A DNA stretch of 64,000 nucleotides from Arachis hypogaea (Eukaryota > Streptophyta > Magnoliopsida > Fabales > Fabaceae): positions 113,167,506 to 113,231,505 of the forward strand of contig NC_092053.1 in NCBI RefSeq assembly GCF_003086295.3. Direction: 5' to 3'. Position numbers and translations under genes: made by a program. The notes under the pieces are model-generated. The model was not told the DNA's origin and searched no databases. It saw nothing but the letters and a program-made list of their open reading frames with translations. Within the stretch, counting starts at the first letter, position 1, and the number at the start of each line of letters is the position of its first letter. This document shows, piece after piece, positions 10,501 through 23,000 of the stretch.

Positions 10501-12056
10501 TCCTGAGTTATTTGAGAAGAAAGTATGAAACAGAAAGCAATTACATTGGCTATATTAGCAAGCATTTGAAGTTCATCAGAAGGGTTTTATGCAGAAAGTT
10601 GCAGCATCACCTTTTCATACTTATCAGGTAAGATTATCACTTTTTCATTGCATCCATCAAACACTGCTATGGCCTCTTGTTATTCTTATGTCTTTGGCAC
10701 TTTTCTCTTCTTTGTTTTTCTTTTCTTTTTTCTTAGAGCTTCTTTTGCTCCTTGTTTGCTTAGTGTCATGTGTTGCACAAGCCTTTGGCATTTTCTTTTT
10801 CTTATTAGTGCACTACACATATCCACTTTAGGCATTTTAGTTCACATTTCTTCTTGAGACATTGGTGCCCAGCACCTCTTTGTGTGACTAAATGTTTTGT
10901 ATTTAGGTTGCTCTTGATAATGGACTTTTGGTTGATAATCCCGGGTTAGTTAACCCAAGTTACCAAGTGTTGAAACACTCCTCAGAACCTATTCATCCAA
11001 GCATATCCTTAATACATAAACACCACAGGCATTTGTCTCATAAGTTCAAACCATTGGTGCCTAGCTTATTTTCTCAATTTTTTTTTTCTTTTGCTTTTTG
11101 GTTGCCCTTTTTCAGTGGCTTTTTTCTTCTTCTTTTTCTTTCTTTTTCATGGCCAAAGACATTTATTCATCAAGATCCATAGACAGTTTTCAATTTCTAC
11201 ACAAAGAATGATAATTCTACACTCTAATTCCAGTGATCTGACTAAACAATCAAGCATACATACCACCACTTAATTCTACTTGATTTGTCACTAATTTAGC
11301 CAAGTTACTTTTGTTCAAACTTTTCTTTTATTTTCGGAAACAGAACAAGCATGGCAAGCATTTGTTTAAGAAGGTGGAGTTATATCCAAACATCTAGGCA
11401 TTCACTTTATTCAAAGCAATAAACAGACAAATATACTAAAAATTTCACATTCCAGAAAGATTCAACATTTACAGTTTAAACCAGAACAAGCATGCTTTTG
11501 TTTGCCCTTTTTAAAGAATTATCAAGGAACAATACCACCTTGTGAAATTCCTTGTTTTCTCTTTGTTGCCAGGAAACAATTTGATTTCCCTTCTTCTCCT
11601 AAATGTTGCTTCATGCTTTAAATCCTTGTTTCCTTTCCTGCAAAGAGTGATGAAGTTGCTTGCTTCTCAAGCACTTGAGTGGTTAGCTCAACTATGTGTG
11701 GGTAAGTATCTGAGTCTTAAGTTGGTGTGTGAACACCAAACTTAGTCTCCCACTTACTTCTCTGTGCTTTGAATCCTTGAGTTCTCTTTGGAATGAAGTT
11801 GCTGCTAAGGGTTTTAAGCATTTCTGTGACTGCTTAGAATGGTTGTTCCTCTCATATAATTCAAAGGTTGTTGTGTTCAGTTGATCTTTATGGTGGAACA
11901 CCAAACTTAGAGTCACACATTCCCCTTTGAATTATTGATCCACGAATTCATTGTTTGGTGTGAAACACCAAACTTAATTCTTTGCAATGCACAGAAACTA
12001 CTTCACCCTTTTTATTGAAACAAATAAAAGAAACAGCAAAAGGGTATTACCTCAGG
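10501..12056 (-). other. Element C 3' untranslated internal region, no ORF3
   Basis: No convincing ORF. On the minus strand it is A-rich (T-rich on plus, 10680-11140). Three AAGTTTGGTGTT motifs lie near 11735, 11898 and 11971. Two form their own dyads: stem TTGGTGT/ACACCAA at 11722-11739 and stem GTTTGGTGT/ACACCAAAC at 11953-11973. E has three equivalents at the same relative place. Confidence 0.65.
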
Positions 12057-12072
12057 TTGGGTTGCCTCCCAA
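12057..12072 (-). promoter_or_regulatory. Conserved post-ORF hairpin II, element C
   Basis: Minus sense: stem TTGGG/CCCAA, loop AGGCAA, about 40 bases after the pol stop, preceded by GACGTTAAAGAAGCGCTTG. Confidence 0.7.
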
Positions 12073-12113
12073 CAAGCGCTTCTTTAACGTCATTAGCTTG
12101 ACGGTCAGCTTCC

Positions 12114-14756
12114 TCAGTTGAGGTGATATTTAACTTTGTCCTTCTCATCCACATCTCCCAAGTAATGTTTGAGTCTTTGACCGTTCACAATGAAGGTTCG
12201 TTGTGACTTTTCTTCCATGATTTCTACTTGTCCATATTTGGAGACCTTGGTGACAAGGAATGGTCCAGACCACCTTGATTTTAGCTTCCCTGGAAATAGC
12301 TTCAGCCTAGAATTGTAGAGCAATACTTTTTGTCCTTCTTCAAATTTCCTTGGGGCTATGTTGCTGTCATGCTTCTTCTTTGCTCTTTCTTTGTAAATTT
12401 TGGCATTCTCATAAGCTTCCGCTCTGAATTCTTCCAACTCTTGAATTTGCAACATCCTTCTTTCTCCAGCAGCTTTGTTGTCCAAGTTCAAAAGTTTCAA
12501 GGCCCAGTATGCCTTGTGCTCCAACTCCAGTGGCAAATGGCAAGCTTTTCCATATACTAGTTGGTAAGGAGACATTCCAATTGGTGTCTTGAAAGCTGTC
12601 CTATATGCCCAAAGAGCATCATCTAGCTTAATCGACCAGTCCTTCCTTGAAGTTCCCACAGTCTTTTCCAGGATCCTTTTGAGTTCTCTGTTAGATATTT
12701 CGGCTTGCCCACTTGTTTGTGGATGGTATGGTGTGGCTACCTTGTGTTTGACTCCATATTTTAGAAGCAATGCCTCTAATGGTTTGTTGCAGAAGTGGCT
12801 TCCTCCATCACTGATGATTGCTCTTGGAACCCCAAAACGGCAAAAAATGTGTTTTCTGAGGAAGTTCATGACTACCTTATTATCATTGGTTGGAGTTGCT
12901 ATTGCTTCAACCCATTTGGAGACATAGTCTACTGCCACAAGAATGTAATTATTTGAGTATGAGGAGGGAAAGGGTCCCATGAAATCTATCCCCCATACAT
13001 CAAACAATTCAAGTTCCAGAATGAATTGTTGTGGCATTTCATTTCTTCTTGGCAGGTTCCCCGCTTTCTGGCATTCATGGCAGTGCTTCACTAGTTCCTT
13101 TGCATCTTTGAAGATAGTGGGCCAATAAAAACCACACTGCAACACCTTAGTTGCTGTTCTTTCTCCTGCAAAATGTCCTCCATAAGTGGAGCCATGGCAG
13201 TCCCATAAGACTTCCCTTCCTTCTTCCTCTGATATGCATCTTCTGAGTATGCCATCGGAACATTTTTTGAACAAGTATGGTTCGTCCCAGATGAAGTATT
13301 TGGCATCATTTACCAATTTCTTCCTTTGATGCTTGTTAAATTCCAACGGCAAACTCCCAGTGGCCTTGAAGTTTGCTATGTCTGCAAACCAAGGAGCTTT
13401 GTGAATTACCATGAGTTGTTCATCAGGAAAGCACTCATTTATATGTGTGCTTTGTGCACTTCCTTCTTCACATGGTATCCTTGATAAATGGTCTGCCACC
13501 TTGTTCTCTACACCCTTCTTGTCTTTGATTTCAATGTCAAATTCCTGCAACAAAAGAACCCATCTAATAAGTCTTGGTTTGGATTCTTGTTTAGCAAGTA
13601 AGTATTTTAAAGCTGAATGATCAGTGAAGACAATGACTTTAGATCCAATGAGATAGGATCTAAATTTGTCAAATGCAAAGACTATTGCCAAGAGTTCTTT
13701 TTCAGTGGTTGTGTAATTCCTTTGGTTATCATTCAAGACTTTACTGGCATAATAAATCACATGTACCAAATTGTTTTTCCTTTGTCCTAACACTGCCCCA
13801 ATAGCAAGGTCTGATGCATCACACATCAGTTCAAAAGGCAAGTTCCAATCAGGTGGGGCAATGATAGGTGCAGAGGAAAGTTTTTGCTTCAAAAGTTCAT
13901 AGGCTAGCATGCAATTTTTATCAAATACAAAGGGTGTATCAGAGACAAGCAAGTTACTCAAAGGTTTGGCTATTTTAGAAAAGTCTCTAATAAACCTTCT
14001 GTAAAAACCAGCGTGTCCCAAAAAACTCCTAACTGCCTTGACATTACTTGGTGGAGGTAATTTTTCAATGAGTTCCACCTTAGCTCTGTCCACCTCAATG
14101 CCTCTATTAGAGATTTTGTGGCCAAGGACTATTCCTTCTGTGACCATGAAATAACACTTTTCCCAGTTTAATACTAGGTTAGTCTCTTGGCACCTCTTAA
14201 GCACCAAGGCAAGGTGGTGTAGGCAGCTAGGAAAAGAATCTCCAAACACAGAAAAATCGTCCATGAAGACCTCAATAAATTTTTCAATCATGTCCGAAAA
14301 GATGGACAGCATGCATCTTTGGAAAGTGGCAGGTGCATTGCACAATCCAAAGGGCATGCGTCTATAAGCAAAAACTCCATATGGACAAACAAATGATGTT
14401 TTCTCTTGATCTCTAGGATCAACTACTATTTGGTTGTAGCCTGAATATCCATCCAAAAAGCAATAGTAAGCATGTCCGGCAAGCCTTTCAAGCATCTGAT
14501 CCATGAATGGGAGTGGGAAATGATCCTTTCTGGTGGCTTCATTGAGCTTCCTGTAGTCTATGCACATCCTCCACCCAGTGACGGTTCTTGTGGGTATGAG
14601 TTCGTTCTTCTCATTTGGCACCACAGTTATGCCACCTTTCTTGGGAACTACATGGATGGGACTAACCCATGGGCTATCAGAAATGGGGTAGATTACCCCT
14701 GCCTGCCATAACTTCATAACTTCCTTTTGTACCACTTCTTTCATGACGGGATTCAA
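12114..14756 (-). CDS. Pol of element C: reverse transcriptase, RNase H, integrase
   Basis: About 880 intact codons. The listed start is a TTG at a deletion junction; the first ATG is five codons in ([10 protein letters not shown]). RT has [22 protein letters not shown] and the catalytic [10 protein letters not shown] near residue 165. RNase H has [13 protein letters not shown] and [10 protein letters not shown]. Integrase has the HHCC zinc region (HGSTYGGHF, then [10 protein letters not shown]), [16 protein letters not shown] and the E of [14 protein letters not shown]-terminal region follows ([24 protein letters not shown]). Protease and most of gag are missing upstream. Because the frame is uninterrupted and the LTRs nearly identical, it may still encode working enzymes, but translation from the present transcript is unclear. 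Confidence 0.9.
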   Translation of the reverse strand: MNPVMKEVVQKEVMKLWQAGVIYPISDSPWVSPIHVVPKKGGITVVPNEKNELIPTRTVTGWRMCIDYRKLNEATRKDHFPLPFMDQMLERLAGHAYYCFLDGYSGYNQIVVDPRDQEKTSFVCPYGVFAYRRMPFGLCNAPATFQRCMLSIFSDMIEKFIEVFMDDFSVFGDSFPSCLHHLALVLKRCQETNLVLNWEKCYFMVTEGIVLGHKISNRGIEVDRAKVELIEKLPPPSNVKAVRSFLGHAGFYRRFIRDFSKIAKPLSNLLVSDTPFVFDKNCMLAYELLKQKLSSAPIIAPPDWNLPFELMCDASDLAIGAVLGQRKNNLVHVIYYASKVLNDNQRNYTTTEKELLAIVFAFDKFRSYLIGSKVIVFTDHSALKYLLAKQESKPRLIRWVLLLQEFDIEIKDKKGVENKVADHLSRIPCEEGSAQSTHINECFPDEQLMVIHKAPWFADIANFKATGSLPLEFNKHQRKKLVNDAKYFIWDEPYLFKKCSDGILRRCISEEEGREVLWDCHGSTYGGHFAGERTATKVLQCGFYWPTIFKDAKELVKHCHECQKAGNLPRRNEMPQQFILELELFDVWGIDFMGPFPSSYSNNYILVAVDYVSKWVEAIATPTNDNKVVMNFLRKHIFCRFGVPRAIISDGGSHFCNKPLEALLLKYGVKHKVATPYHPQTSGQAEISNRELKRILEKTVGTSRKDWSIKLDDALWAYRTAFKTPIGMSPYQLVYGKACHLPLELEHKAYWALKLLNLDNKAAGERRMLQIQELEEFRAEAYENAKIYKERAKKKHDSNIAPRKFEEGQKVLLYNSRLKLFPGKLKSRWSGPFLVTKVSKYGQVEIMEEKSQRTFIVNGQRLKHYLGDVDEKDKVKYHLN

Positions 14757-15151
14757 TCTTCTCTGAGCTTGGATGGAGGGTCTTCATTAGCACTTCCACC
14801 AAATGAACAATGATTCTCCACAAGTGATATTAGCTGTGGTTTGAGTTCAAAATTGTTGGCCTGAATGGGTGGTTTCTGGATGCTGCTACCACAATTCCCA
14901 GAGGTTGGGTTTTTGTATGAACTAAGAACCCTCCTCTCAGGAATGGCATTGTTTCCGTCAGCTCTCTCATGGTTGTGAACTTCTCTATCCATGTTGAGAT
15001 CTAAAGCTTCCTCAAAATTGTCCTCAGATTCTCCTTCAGATTCCTCTTCTCCCACTACTCTCTTCCCTCTTGCTTCCCTTCTCAGTCTATGAAGGGTCCT
15101 CTCTGGTTTGATATATGGAGGAGTTGATGTCTCTCCTCTCCTACCTGTCAT
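14753..15151 (-). pseudogene. Truncated gag N-terminus of element C
   Basis: The ATG at 15151 opens MTGRRGETSTPPYIKPERT. A charged region follows, then the conserved gag start (NNFELKPQLISLVENHCSFGG). After SANEDPP the sequence jumps to the RT linker region (LRED, where relatives have RRLNP). The join is out of frame, with a TGA at 14753-14755. The gag core, protease and RT N-terminal extension, over 2 kb in relatives, are deleted. Confidence 0.8.
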
Positions 15152-15409
15152 ACAAGAACACAGCACAGGCACAAACAAGTGAAATACTCTTGGTTAATGG
15201 AAGAGTATGGTTAGAGCAATTGAGGAATTAATTCAAACAGTTAGTGAGTCAGTGAGTTAGTTGCTTGAATTTAAAGGCATAAAGAAAGAAAGCATGTAAC
15301 CGAGTGCAGAAATTAAAATTCAACAAGTAACTTGAACAGAATTAACAAAGCAAGAGAAATTGCTCAATCTAGTTAGCTTCCAATTGGAGAATTGTCAATC
15401 GAAAACCAA
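15152..15409 (-). other. Element C leader
   Basis: Short (about 260 bp), AT-rich leader between the primer-binding site and the gag ATG. No ORF or repeat seen. Confidence 0.6.
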
Positions 15410-15427
15410 TCCCCGGCAACGGCGCCA
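15410..15427 (-). promoter_or_regulatory. Primer-binding site (tRNA-Asp), element C
   Basis: The plus strand reads TCCCCGGCAACGGCGCCA, identical to the 3' end of plant tRNA-Asp, so the minus strand is a perfect primer-binding site, six bases from the LTR. Confidence 0.92.
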
Positions 15428-15433
15428 TAAACT

Positions 15434-17844
15434 TGATGCGCATAAACTAGTTATGCTTCGATTTAGGAAATTGCACGATCGGCAAAATTCCTTCCGGCAA
15501 GTGCACCGGTTATCGTCAAGTAAAAACTCACAATAGAGTGAGGTCGAATCCCACAAGGATTGGTTGAGTGAGCAATTCAGATTAGAAGTGTGTTCTAGTT
15601 GAGCGGAATCAAGATTTAGATGAGAATTGCGGAATGTAAAATTGGCGGGAAAAGTAAATGACAAGAAATTGAAATGGCGGAATCTTAAATTGCATGAATT
15701 AAAGAGCAGAATGTAAATTGCTGAAATTAAAAGGGAATGGGGGTGATTGCAAGAATTGAGTTGCAGAATGTAAAGAGAAATTGGAAATCAGAAATGGGGG
15801 ATTCATTGGGTGTTAGGAGATATTGAGATCTCCGAATCAAAACATGTATATCTCTTCCTCAACCAATGCGTTCATTAAATTTTGCTTGGCAATCTTATAT
15901 GATTGGATCCCAATCCCTTGGCTCACCAATTCTCTCTTAAAACAAACAAATTCCCAATCCCTTGGTTTAAATGTTCATAAGAAGAGATGATGCTCATTCA
16001 CTGATTATACCACACAGTTTCATGAACCACAATTTGGTAGGATTACATGTCACAATATCCATCCAAACCCCAATTCAATTCACTGTGAGAAAGCTTCTCT
16101 AGCATGAATCCTCCATTCCTTTCCCAAGGTTCCGAAGGATTCCAATTATGGGTAGTTTCTTAACTAAGACAACTACCCAATGGAATTAGAACGAGAAGCT
16201 TTCTAACAAAATTCAAGAGAAAATATTGAAGAAGAAGATAAACTATTATTGATTCATTGAATTACAATAGAGCTCCCTAACCCAATGAAAGGGGGTTTAG
16301 TGAGTCATAGCTCTGAATTCAATTACAAAGAAACGAAAACTAGCTAAAAGTGAAGGTAAAAGTTCCAAAAGTTCCCCTTTCTAACTTAAATTCTATCCTA
16401 TTTATACACTTTCTATATTGAGCTTCTGTTGTGTTTCTTGGGCTTTGAGGCCTCTCCCTGCTTTCCTTTTGCTTTGGGTTTATGATCCATAATCTTGATG
16501 AGGCTGCTGATCCAAATTCTGTAACATTCATTGAGCCAACTTAGTGATAATCAATTAATGACACATGACTCAACAAATTGAAATTTCAGACTCATCAATC
16601 CTTCAGGCCCAATCCCATAAACCATGATATTCAATTGGGTTTCATACCAGAATAAGTTTAAGTTAATGTTTGTGCTCAAATACTAACTTAAACCACAATA
16701 TTTTTTGGTCCAGAAACCTTTTCCAAGAGTGGCGTTTAAGTTGCAGTTTAAGCTTAAACTGCAGCTTAAACGCCAGACACTTCCAGTGAGGCCTTTTGTA
16801 GAAGCACGTTTAAGCTTCAGTTTAAGGTTAAACTGAAGCTTAAACGTAGAAATGGAAGAAGGCAGCCCTGGAGAGTCATGTAGTCGAACACGTTTAAGCT
16901 TCAGTTTAAGGTTAAACTGAAGCTTAAACGTGGATATAGGAAGGGCAGCCCTGGAGGTCGAACACGTTTAACCTCCAGTTTAAGGTTAAACTGGAGGTTA
17001 AACGTGGAAATGGAAGGAGGCATCCTGGAGGTCGAACACGTTTAACCTCCAGTTTAAGGTTAAACTGGAGGTTAAACGTGGAAGCTTGGAAGGGTAGCCC
17101 TGGAGGTGTCGAACACGTTTAAGCTCCAGTTTGAGGTCAAACTGGAGCTTAAACGTGGAAATGGAGAGAGCAACCCTGGAGGAGAAAACTTGGTCGAACA
17201 CGTTTAAGCTCCAGTTTGAGGTCAAACTGGAGCTTAAACGTGGAAATGGCTCCCTGGTGCTTTTCCCATTCTGGCGTTTAACCTCCAGTTTAAGGTTAAA
17301 CTGGAGGTTAAACGTGGAACTCCTTCCTGAGTGGCATTATCATTCTGGCGTTTAACCTCCAGTTTGAGGTCAAACTGGAGGTTAAACGTGGAATGCTTCT
17401 TTGGTGAGACTTTTCATTCTGGCGTTTAACCTCCAGTTTAAGGTTAAACTGGAGGTTAAACTTCAATTCCAGCATTTCTTAGCCTTCATGATTCTGGCGT
17501 TTAAGCTCCAGTTTAGGCTTAAACTGGAACTTAAACTCCACATGTGATATTCAAGCTTCCTTTATTGATTTTGTTGCTTCCTTGCTTAGCCTCTTCTTCC
17601 CTGAAATCATCCAAACAAATGCATCAAAGTCTTGCAAAATTTCATGAGAAATCTTCCATTCATAGCATTCAAGTAATATAACTAAAACTCATGGAATTTG
17701 CATCAAAATCATATTGTTTGGATGGTTCATTGCTTTGTTATTCTTTTAACCATTCTTGGTTACTTTAAGCTCAAGAAAATGCATAAAACCACTAAAACTA
17801 ACAGAAAAATACTAGTGAAACTAGCCTATGATGCCTTGGCATCA
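15434..17844 (-). repeat. Element C 5' LTR
   Basis: 2411 bp, the same length as the left copy, starting TGATGCGC on the plus strand and ending GGCATCA. TATAAATA (minus sense) is at 16399-16406. It drives the gag-pol transcript. Confidence 0.92.
16731..17539 (-). repeat. Array of eleven long palindromes in LTR C (right copy)
   Basis: Same array as at 9350-10158, offset by 7381 bases. I saw no difference between the copies over these 800 bases, although long inverted repeats are usually unstable. Confidence 0.95.
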
Positions 17845-17849
17845 TTGGC

Positions 17850-18673
17850 CGTGACCCTAAGCATTTTGTTTTCCAGTATTACCACTGGATACATAAATGC
17901 CACAGACACATAACTGGGTGAACCTTTTCAGATTGTGACTCAGCTTTGCTAGAGTCCCCAGTTAGAGGTGTCCAGAGCTCTTAAGCACACTCTTTTTGCT
18001 TTGGACCATGACTTTAACCGCTCAGTCTCAAGTTTTCACTTGACACCTTCACGCCACAAGCACATGGTTAGGGACAGCTTGGTTTAGCCGCTTAGGCCAA
18101 GATTTTATTCCTGTGGGCCCTCCTATCCACTGATGCTCAAAGTCTTGGATCCTTTTTTATTTCACCATTGCCTTTTGGTTTAAAGGGCTATTGGCTTTTT
18201 TTTGCTTGCTTTTTCTTTTTCTTTCTTTTATTTTTCGCTTTCTCTTTTTTTTTTCTGCAAGCTTTTCACTGCTTTTTCTTGCTTCAAGAATCAATTTTAT
18301 GATTTTTCAGATTATCAAATAACATTTCTCCTTTTCCATCATTCTTTCAAGAGCCAAAAATTTTAACATTCATGAATCAACAAATTCAAAAATATGTACT
18401 GTTCAAGCATTCATTCAGAAAAACAAAAGTATTGCCACCACATCAAAATAATTAATCTGTTTTAAAATTTGAAATTCATGCACTTCTTTTTCTTTTTCAA
18501 TAAAAAACATTTTTCATTTAAGAGAGGTGATGGATTCATTTTCATAGCTTTAAGGCATAGACACTAAGACACTAGTGATCATGTAATAAAGACACAAACA
18601 TAGATAAACATAAAGCATAAAAATTAAAAAAAACAGAAGATAAAGAACAAGGAGATTAAAGAACGGGTCCACC
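17850..18673 (-). other. Element B 3' untranslated block downstream of ORF3
   Basis: No ORF. Minus sense it holds a purine-rich tract (about 18180-18260) and the conserved stretch CCTAAGCGGCTAAACCAAGC with AAGCGGTTAAAG-like sequence. This block is shared with A (27060-27400) and D (39470-39790). Its last 250 bases lie on the other side of C, at 7809-8047. Confidence 0.7.
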
Positions 18674-19163
18674 TTAGTGATGGCGGCTAGTTCTTCCTCT
18701 TGAAGATCTTATGGAGTGCTTGAGCTCCTCAATGTCTCTTCCTTGCCTTTGTTGCTCCTCTCTCATGACTCTTTGATCTTCTCTAATTTCATGAAGGAGG
18801 ATGGAATGCTCTTGGTGCTCCACCCTTAGTTGTCCCCTATTGGAACTTAATTCTCCTAGGGAGGTGTTAATTTGCTCCCAATAGTTTTATGGAGGAAAAT
18901 GCATCCCTTGAGGCATCTCAGGGATTTCATGATGATGATTTTCCTCATGCTCTTACTGAGGTCCATGAGTGGGCTTTCTTGTTTGCTCCATCCTTTTCTT
19001 AGTGATGGGCTTGTCCTCTTCAATGAGGAGTCTTGGCCACAACTTCATAGAAGTGGTCTTGATGGACCTTTGAGATAAATCTCTCCATCTCTCATGACTC
19101 GAAGGTGGAAGCAATTGCCTTTCCATTCCTCTTTCTAGAGGTTTCTCCGGCCTTAGGTGCCAT
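18674..19163 (-). pseudogene. ORF3 remnant of element B with large internal deletion
   Basis: The minus-strand ATG at 19163 opens MAPKAGETSRKRNGKA. A TGA follows ASTFES, then FISKVHQDHFYEVVAK. Near 19030 the sequence jumps out of frame to IEEDKPITKK, so about 700 bases of the conserved core (compare A) are lost. Two further stops lie near GPQ and before NYW. The C-terminal coiled-coil-like end is kept (VEHQEHSILLHEIREDQ). It preserves the uninterrupted sequence of B's own target site in A. Confidence 0.8.
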
Positions 19164-19218
19164 AAATGGTTATGGAAAAACAAAAAAAGCTGAGCTTTTC
19201 CACACCAAACTTAAAAGG

Positions 19219-19238
19219 TTTGCTCGTCCTCGAGCAAA
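19219..19238 (-). promoter_or_regulatory. Conserved hairpin I upstream of ORF3, element B
   Basis: Minus sense: stem TTTGCTC/GAGCAAA, loop GAGGAC, followed by CTTTTAAGTTTGGTGTGG, about 50 bases before the ORF3 ATG. Confidence 0.75.
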
Positions 19239-19575
19239 AGAATAAAGAAAGGAGGAGAAGAAGAAGAGATGGATGAGATGGAGGTGTGTGAATTATTCGG
19301 CCAAGGGGGGTTTTAGGTGGTAATGATGTGGAAAAGGAAGGAGTGATGGTTTGAATTTGAGTGGGTGGGTGTAGGTGGTTTGTATGATGGTTTTGGAGGA
19401 GTAATGGAGGTGATTGGTGGAGGTTATTTGGGAAAGAGTATTATGAAAAGGTGTGAAGAAGTGAGAGAGTGAGTTGAGGTTGGTGGGGATCCTGTGAGGT
19501 CTACAGATCCTGAGGTGTCAAGAATTTCCCATCCCTGCACCAATTAGGCTTGCAAAACGCCCTTTGCTGCCAATC
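19239..19575 (-). other. Element B region between word array and hairpin I
   Basis: C- and CT-rich on the minus strand, corresponding to 4930-5366 of A but without the clear TATA box. One GGATC-type half of the GTGG/CCAC duplication remains near 19485-19515. Confidence 0.55.
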
Positions 19576-19749
19576 CTGGCGTTAAACGCCAGGTTGTTGC
19601 CCATTTCTGGCATTTAACGCCAGCTTCTTGCCCTTTTCTGGCGTTAAACGCCAGTCTGGTGCCCATTTCTGGCGTTAAACGCCCAGAATGGTGCCATACT
19701 GGGTGTTAAACGCCCATTCTGCTGCCTTTACTGGCGTTTAAACGCCAGT
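19576..19749 (-). repeat. Palindromic word array (GGCGTTAAACGCC type), element B
   Basis: Six units such as CTGGCGTTAAACGCCAG with 10-18 base spacers containing GCCCATTT or GCTGCC, between the pol tail and ORF3. Confidence 0.88.
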
Positions 19750-19897
19750 AGGCTTCTCCTCCAGGGTGTGCTGTTTTTCATTCTATTTTTTAGTTTGTTT
19801 TTGCTTTTTCAATTGTTTTTGTGACTTCATATGATCATCAACCTACAGAAAATATAAAATAACAATGGAAAATAGAAATTAACATAGATAAGTAAAA

Positions 19898-19913
19898 TTG
19901 GGTTGCCTCCCAA
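19898..19913 (-). promoter_or_regulatory. Conserved post-ORF hairpin II, element B
   Basis: Minus sense: stem TTGGG/CCCAA, loop AGGCAA, preceded by GACATTAAAGAAGCGCTTG. Confidence 0.7.
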
Positions 19914-20038
19914 CAAGCGCTTCTTTAATGTCAGTAGCTTGACAGTGGGCTCTCATGGAGCCTCACAAATACTTAGAGCATGATGATGGCCTCTTAACAC
20001 CAAACTTAGAGTTTGGTTGTGGCCTTCCAACACCAAAC

Positions 20039-23000
20039 TTAGAGTTTGAATGTGGGGGGTTTTATTTGACTCTGTATTGAGAGAAGCCTTTCATGCTTCT
20101 TCCTTTTCCTGTCTGCAAACCATGGTGCTTCCTGAATGGCGAAGAGTTGCTCATCCGGAAAGGTTTCAGAGATCTCAGTAGGAGGGTGGGACGCCCCTGC
20201 TACTGATTCTATCCGGGACAGGTGATCAGCTACCTGGTTCTCTGTCCCTTTTCTGTCTCTTATTTCTATATCAAACTCTTGCAGAAGTAACACCCATCTT
20301 ATGAGCCTGGGTTTTGAATCCTGCTTTGTGAGTAGGTATTTAAGAGCAGCATGGTCAGTATACACAATCACTTTTGAACCTACTAAATAGGATCTAAACT
20401 TGTCAATGGCATAAACCACTGCAAGTAACTCTTTTTCTTTGGTTGTGTAATTCTTCTGTGCATCATTTAAAACACGGCTAGCATAGTAAATGACATGCAG
20501 AAGCTTGTTATGCCTCTGTCCCAACACTGCACCAATGGCATGGTCACTGGCATCACACATTAGTTCGAATGATAATGTCCAGTCAGGTGCAGAGATGACT
20601 GGTGCTGTGACCAGCTTGGCTTTCAGGGTTTCAAACGCCTGCAGACATTCTGTGTTAAACACAAATGGCGTGTCAGCAGCTAGCAGGTTGCTTAGAGGTT
20701 TTGCAATTTTTGAAAAATCCTTTATGAACCTCCTATAGAATCCTGCATGTCCCAGAAAGCTTCTGATTGCCTTTACATTGGCAGGTGGTGGTAATTTTTC
20801 AATTACTTCCACTTTAGCTTGATCCACCTTTATTCCCTTGTTTGAAATTTTATGCCCAAGGACAATTCCTTCAGTCACTATGAAGTGACATTTTTCCCAG
20901 TTTAAAACTAGGTTGGTCTCTTGGCATCTTTTCAGAACAAGTGCTAAATGGTCAAGACAGGAGCTGAATGAGTCTCCAAATACTGAAAAGTCATCCATGA
21001 AGACTTTCAGAAATTTTTCCACCATATCAGAGAAAATAGAGAGCATGCATCTTTGAAAGATCACAGATGCATTGCACAGACCAAAAGGCATCCTTCTGTA
21101 GGCAAATACTCCAGAAGGACATGTGAATGCTGTTTTCTCTTGGTCCTGATGATCCACTGCAATTTGGTTGTAACCTGAATAGCCATCCAAAAAGCAGTAA
21201 TATTCATGATCTGCTAGTCTCTCTAGCATCTGGTCTATGAATGGTAAAGGAAAGTGATCCTTTTGGGTGGCTGTATTGAGCCTTCTGTAGTCAATACACA
21301 TACGCCACCCTATAACTGTTCTTATAGGAACCAGTTCATTTTTTTCATTATGAACCACTGTCATGCCTCCCTTCTTGGGGACAACGTGGATAGGGCTCAC
21401 CCAGGGGCTATCAGAAATAGGATAAATAATCCCAGCCTCTAGTAACTTAGTGACCTCTTTCTGCACCACTTCCTTCATGGCTGGATTTAGCCGCCTCTGT
21501 GGTTGAACCACTGGCTTAGCATAATCCTCCAATAGGATCTTGTGCATGCATCTTGCTGGGCTAATGCCCTTAAGGTCATTTATGGACCACCCAAGAGCTG
21601 TCTTGTGTGTCCTTAACACTTGAATTAGTGTTTTCTCTTCCTGTGGATTTAAAGCAAAGCTTATGATCACTGGAAAAGTGTCACCCTCCCCCAGAAATAC
21701 ATATTTCAAGGATGGTGGTAGTGGTTTGAGCTCGGGTTTAGGAGGTTTCTCCTCTTCCTGAGGGATTTTCAGAGGTTCTTTTATTTCCTCTGATTCCTCC
21801 AGATCAGGCTGAACATCTTTAAAGATGTCCTCTAGCTCTAATTCAAGACTTTCAGTCATATTGACCTCTTCCACTGGGGAGTCAATAATATCAACGCTCA
21901 TGCAGTCATTTGACGTGTCTGGATGCTACATAGCTTTGACAACATTTAACTTGAACTCATCGTCATTGACTCTCAGGGTCACTTCCCCTTTTTGGACATT
22001 AATGAGAGTTCGTCCAGTTGCTAGGAAAGGTCTTCCTAGAATCAGAGTTGCACTCTTATGGTCCTCCATTTCCAGCACTACAAAGTCAGTGGGAAAGGCA
22101 AATAGCCCAACCTTGACAATCATGTCCTCAATTATGCCTGATGGGTATTTAATGGAGCCATCAGCAAGTTGAAGACATATCCGGGTTGGTTTGACCTCTT
22201 CAGTCAAGCCAAGCTTTCTGATGGTGGATGTAGGTATTAGATTGATACTTGCTCCAAGGTCACATAGAGCTGTCTTAGTACAAGCACCCTCTATTGTGCA
22301 TGGTATCATAAAGCTCCCTGAATCTTGAAGCTTCTCTGGTAAGCTTTTCAGAATGACTGCACTGCATTCTTCAGTGAGAAACACTTTTTCAGTTTCTCTC
22401 CAATCCTTCTTATGACTTAAGATCTCTTTCATGAACTTAGCATAAGAGGGTATTTGCTCAAGTGCCTCTGCAAACGGGATCTTTATTTTAAGAGTCCTGA
22501 GATAGTCTACAAAGCGGGCAAATTGTTTATCCTGTTCCGCTTGGCGGAGCTTCTGAGGATAAGGCATCTTGGCTTTATATTCTTCAACCTTAGTTGCTGC
22601 AGGTTTATTCCCTACAGAAGTGGTTGGAGAAGCCTTCTTAGATGGGTTACTATCAGCACTTGCAGGTGTCTGATTCCTCATTGGCATTTGAACGCCAGGA
22701 TTGGGTGCTGGATGGGTGTTTAACGCCAGCTTCCCACCCTTTTCTGGCGTTTGAATGCCGGAACTAGGTAAGGAATGGGTGTTTAACGCCAACTTTTCCC
22801 CCTTTTTCTGGCGTTTAAACGCCAGAGTTATTCCTCTCTGGGCTCTTGATGTCCTCAGAGGGATTTTGGGCAGTGGTTTGGTCATCCTCTGTCATTTGTT
22901 CCTTTCTTGACTTTTTGCTATTTTGAGCTGAGTTATTCAATGTCTTCCCGCTCCTTAGTTGGACAGCTTGGCATTCTTCTGTTATCTGTTTAGATAGCTG

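Larger units (their letters stand above)
8053..17844 (-). mobile_element. Element C: recent retrotransposon with intact RT-RH-IN, gag/protease mostly deleted
   Basis: Both LTRs are 2411 bp (8053-10463 and 15434-17844). TTGGC is duplicated at 8048-8052 and 17845-17849, and the uninterrupted version is seen in A and D. The primer-binding site is a perfect tRNA-Asp match. The internal region of about 5 kb holds a gag fragment fused out of frame to a full RT-RNase H-integrase ORF. Only about five LTR differences were found by eye, so the insertion is very young. Confidence 0.93.

Noticed and set aside
10589..11273. Phe/Leu-rich ORFs resembling membrane proteins
   Set aside because: They are antisense readings of the purine-rich 3' region of element C.
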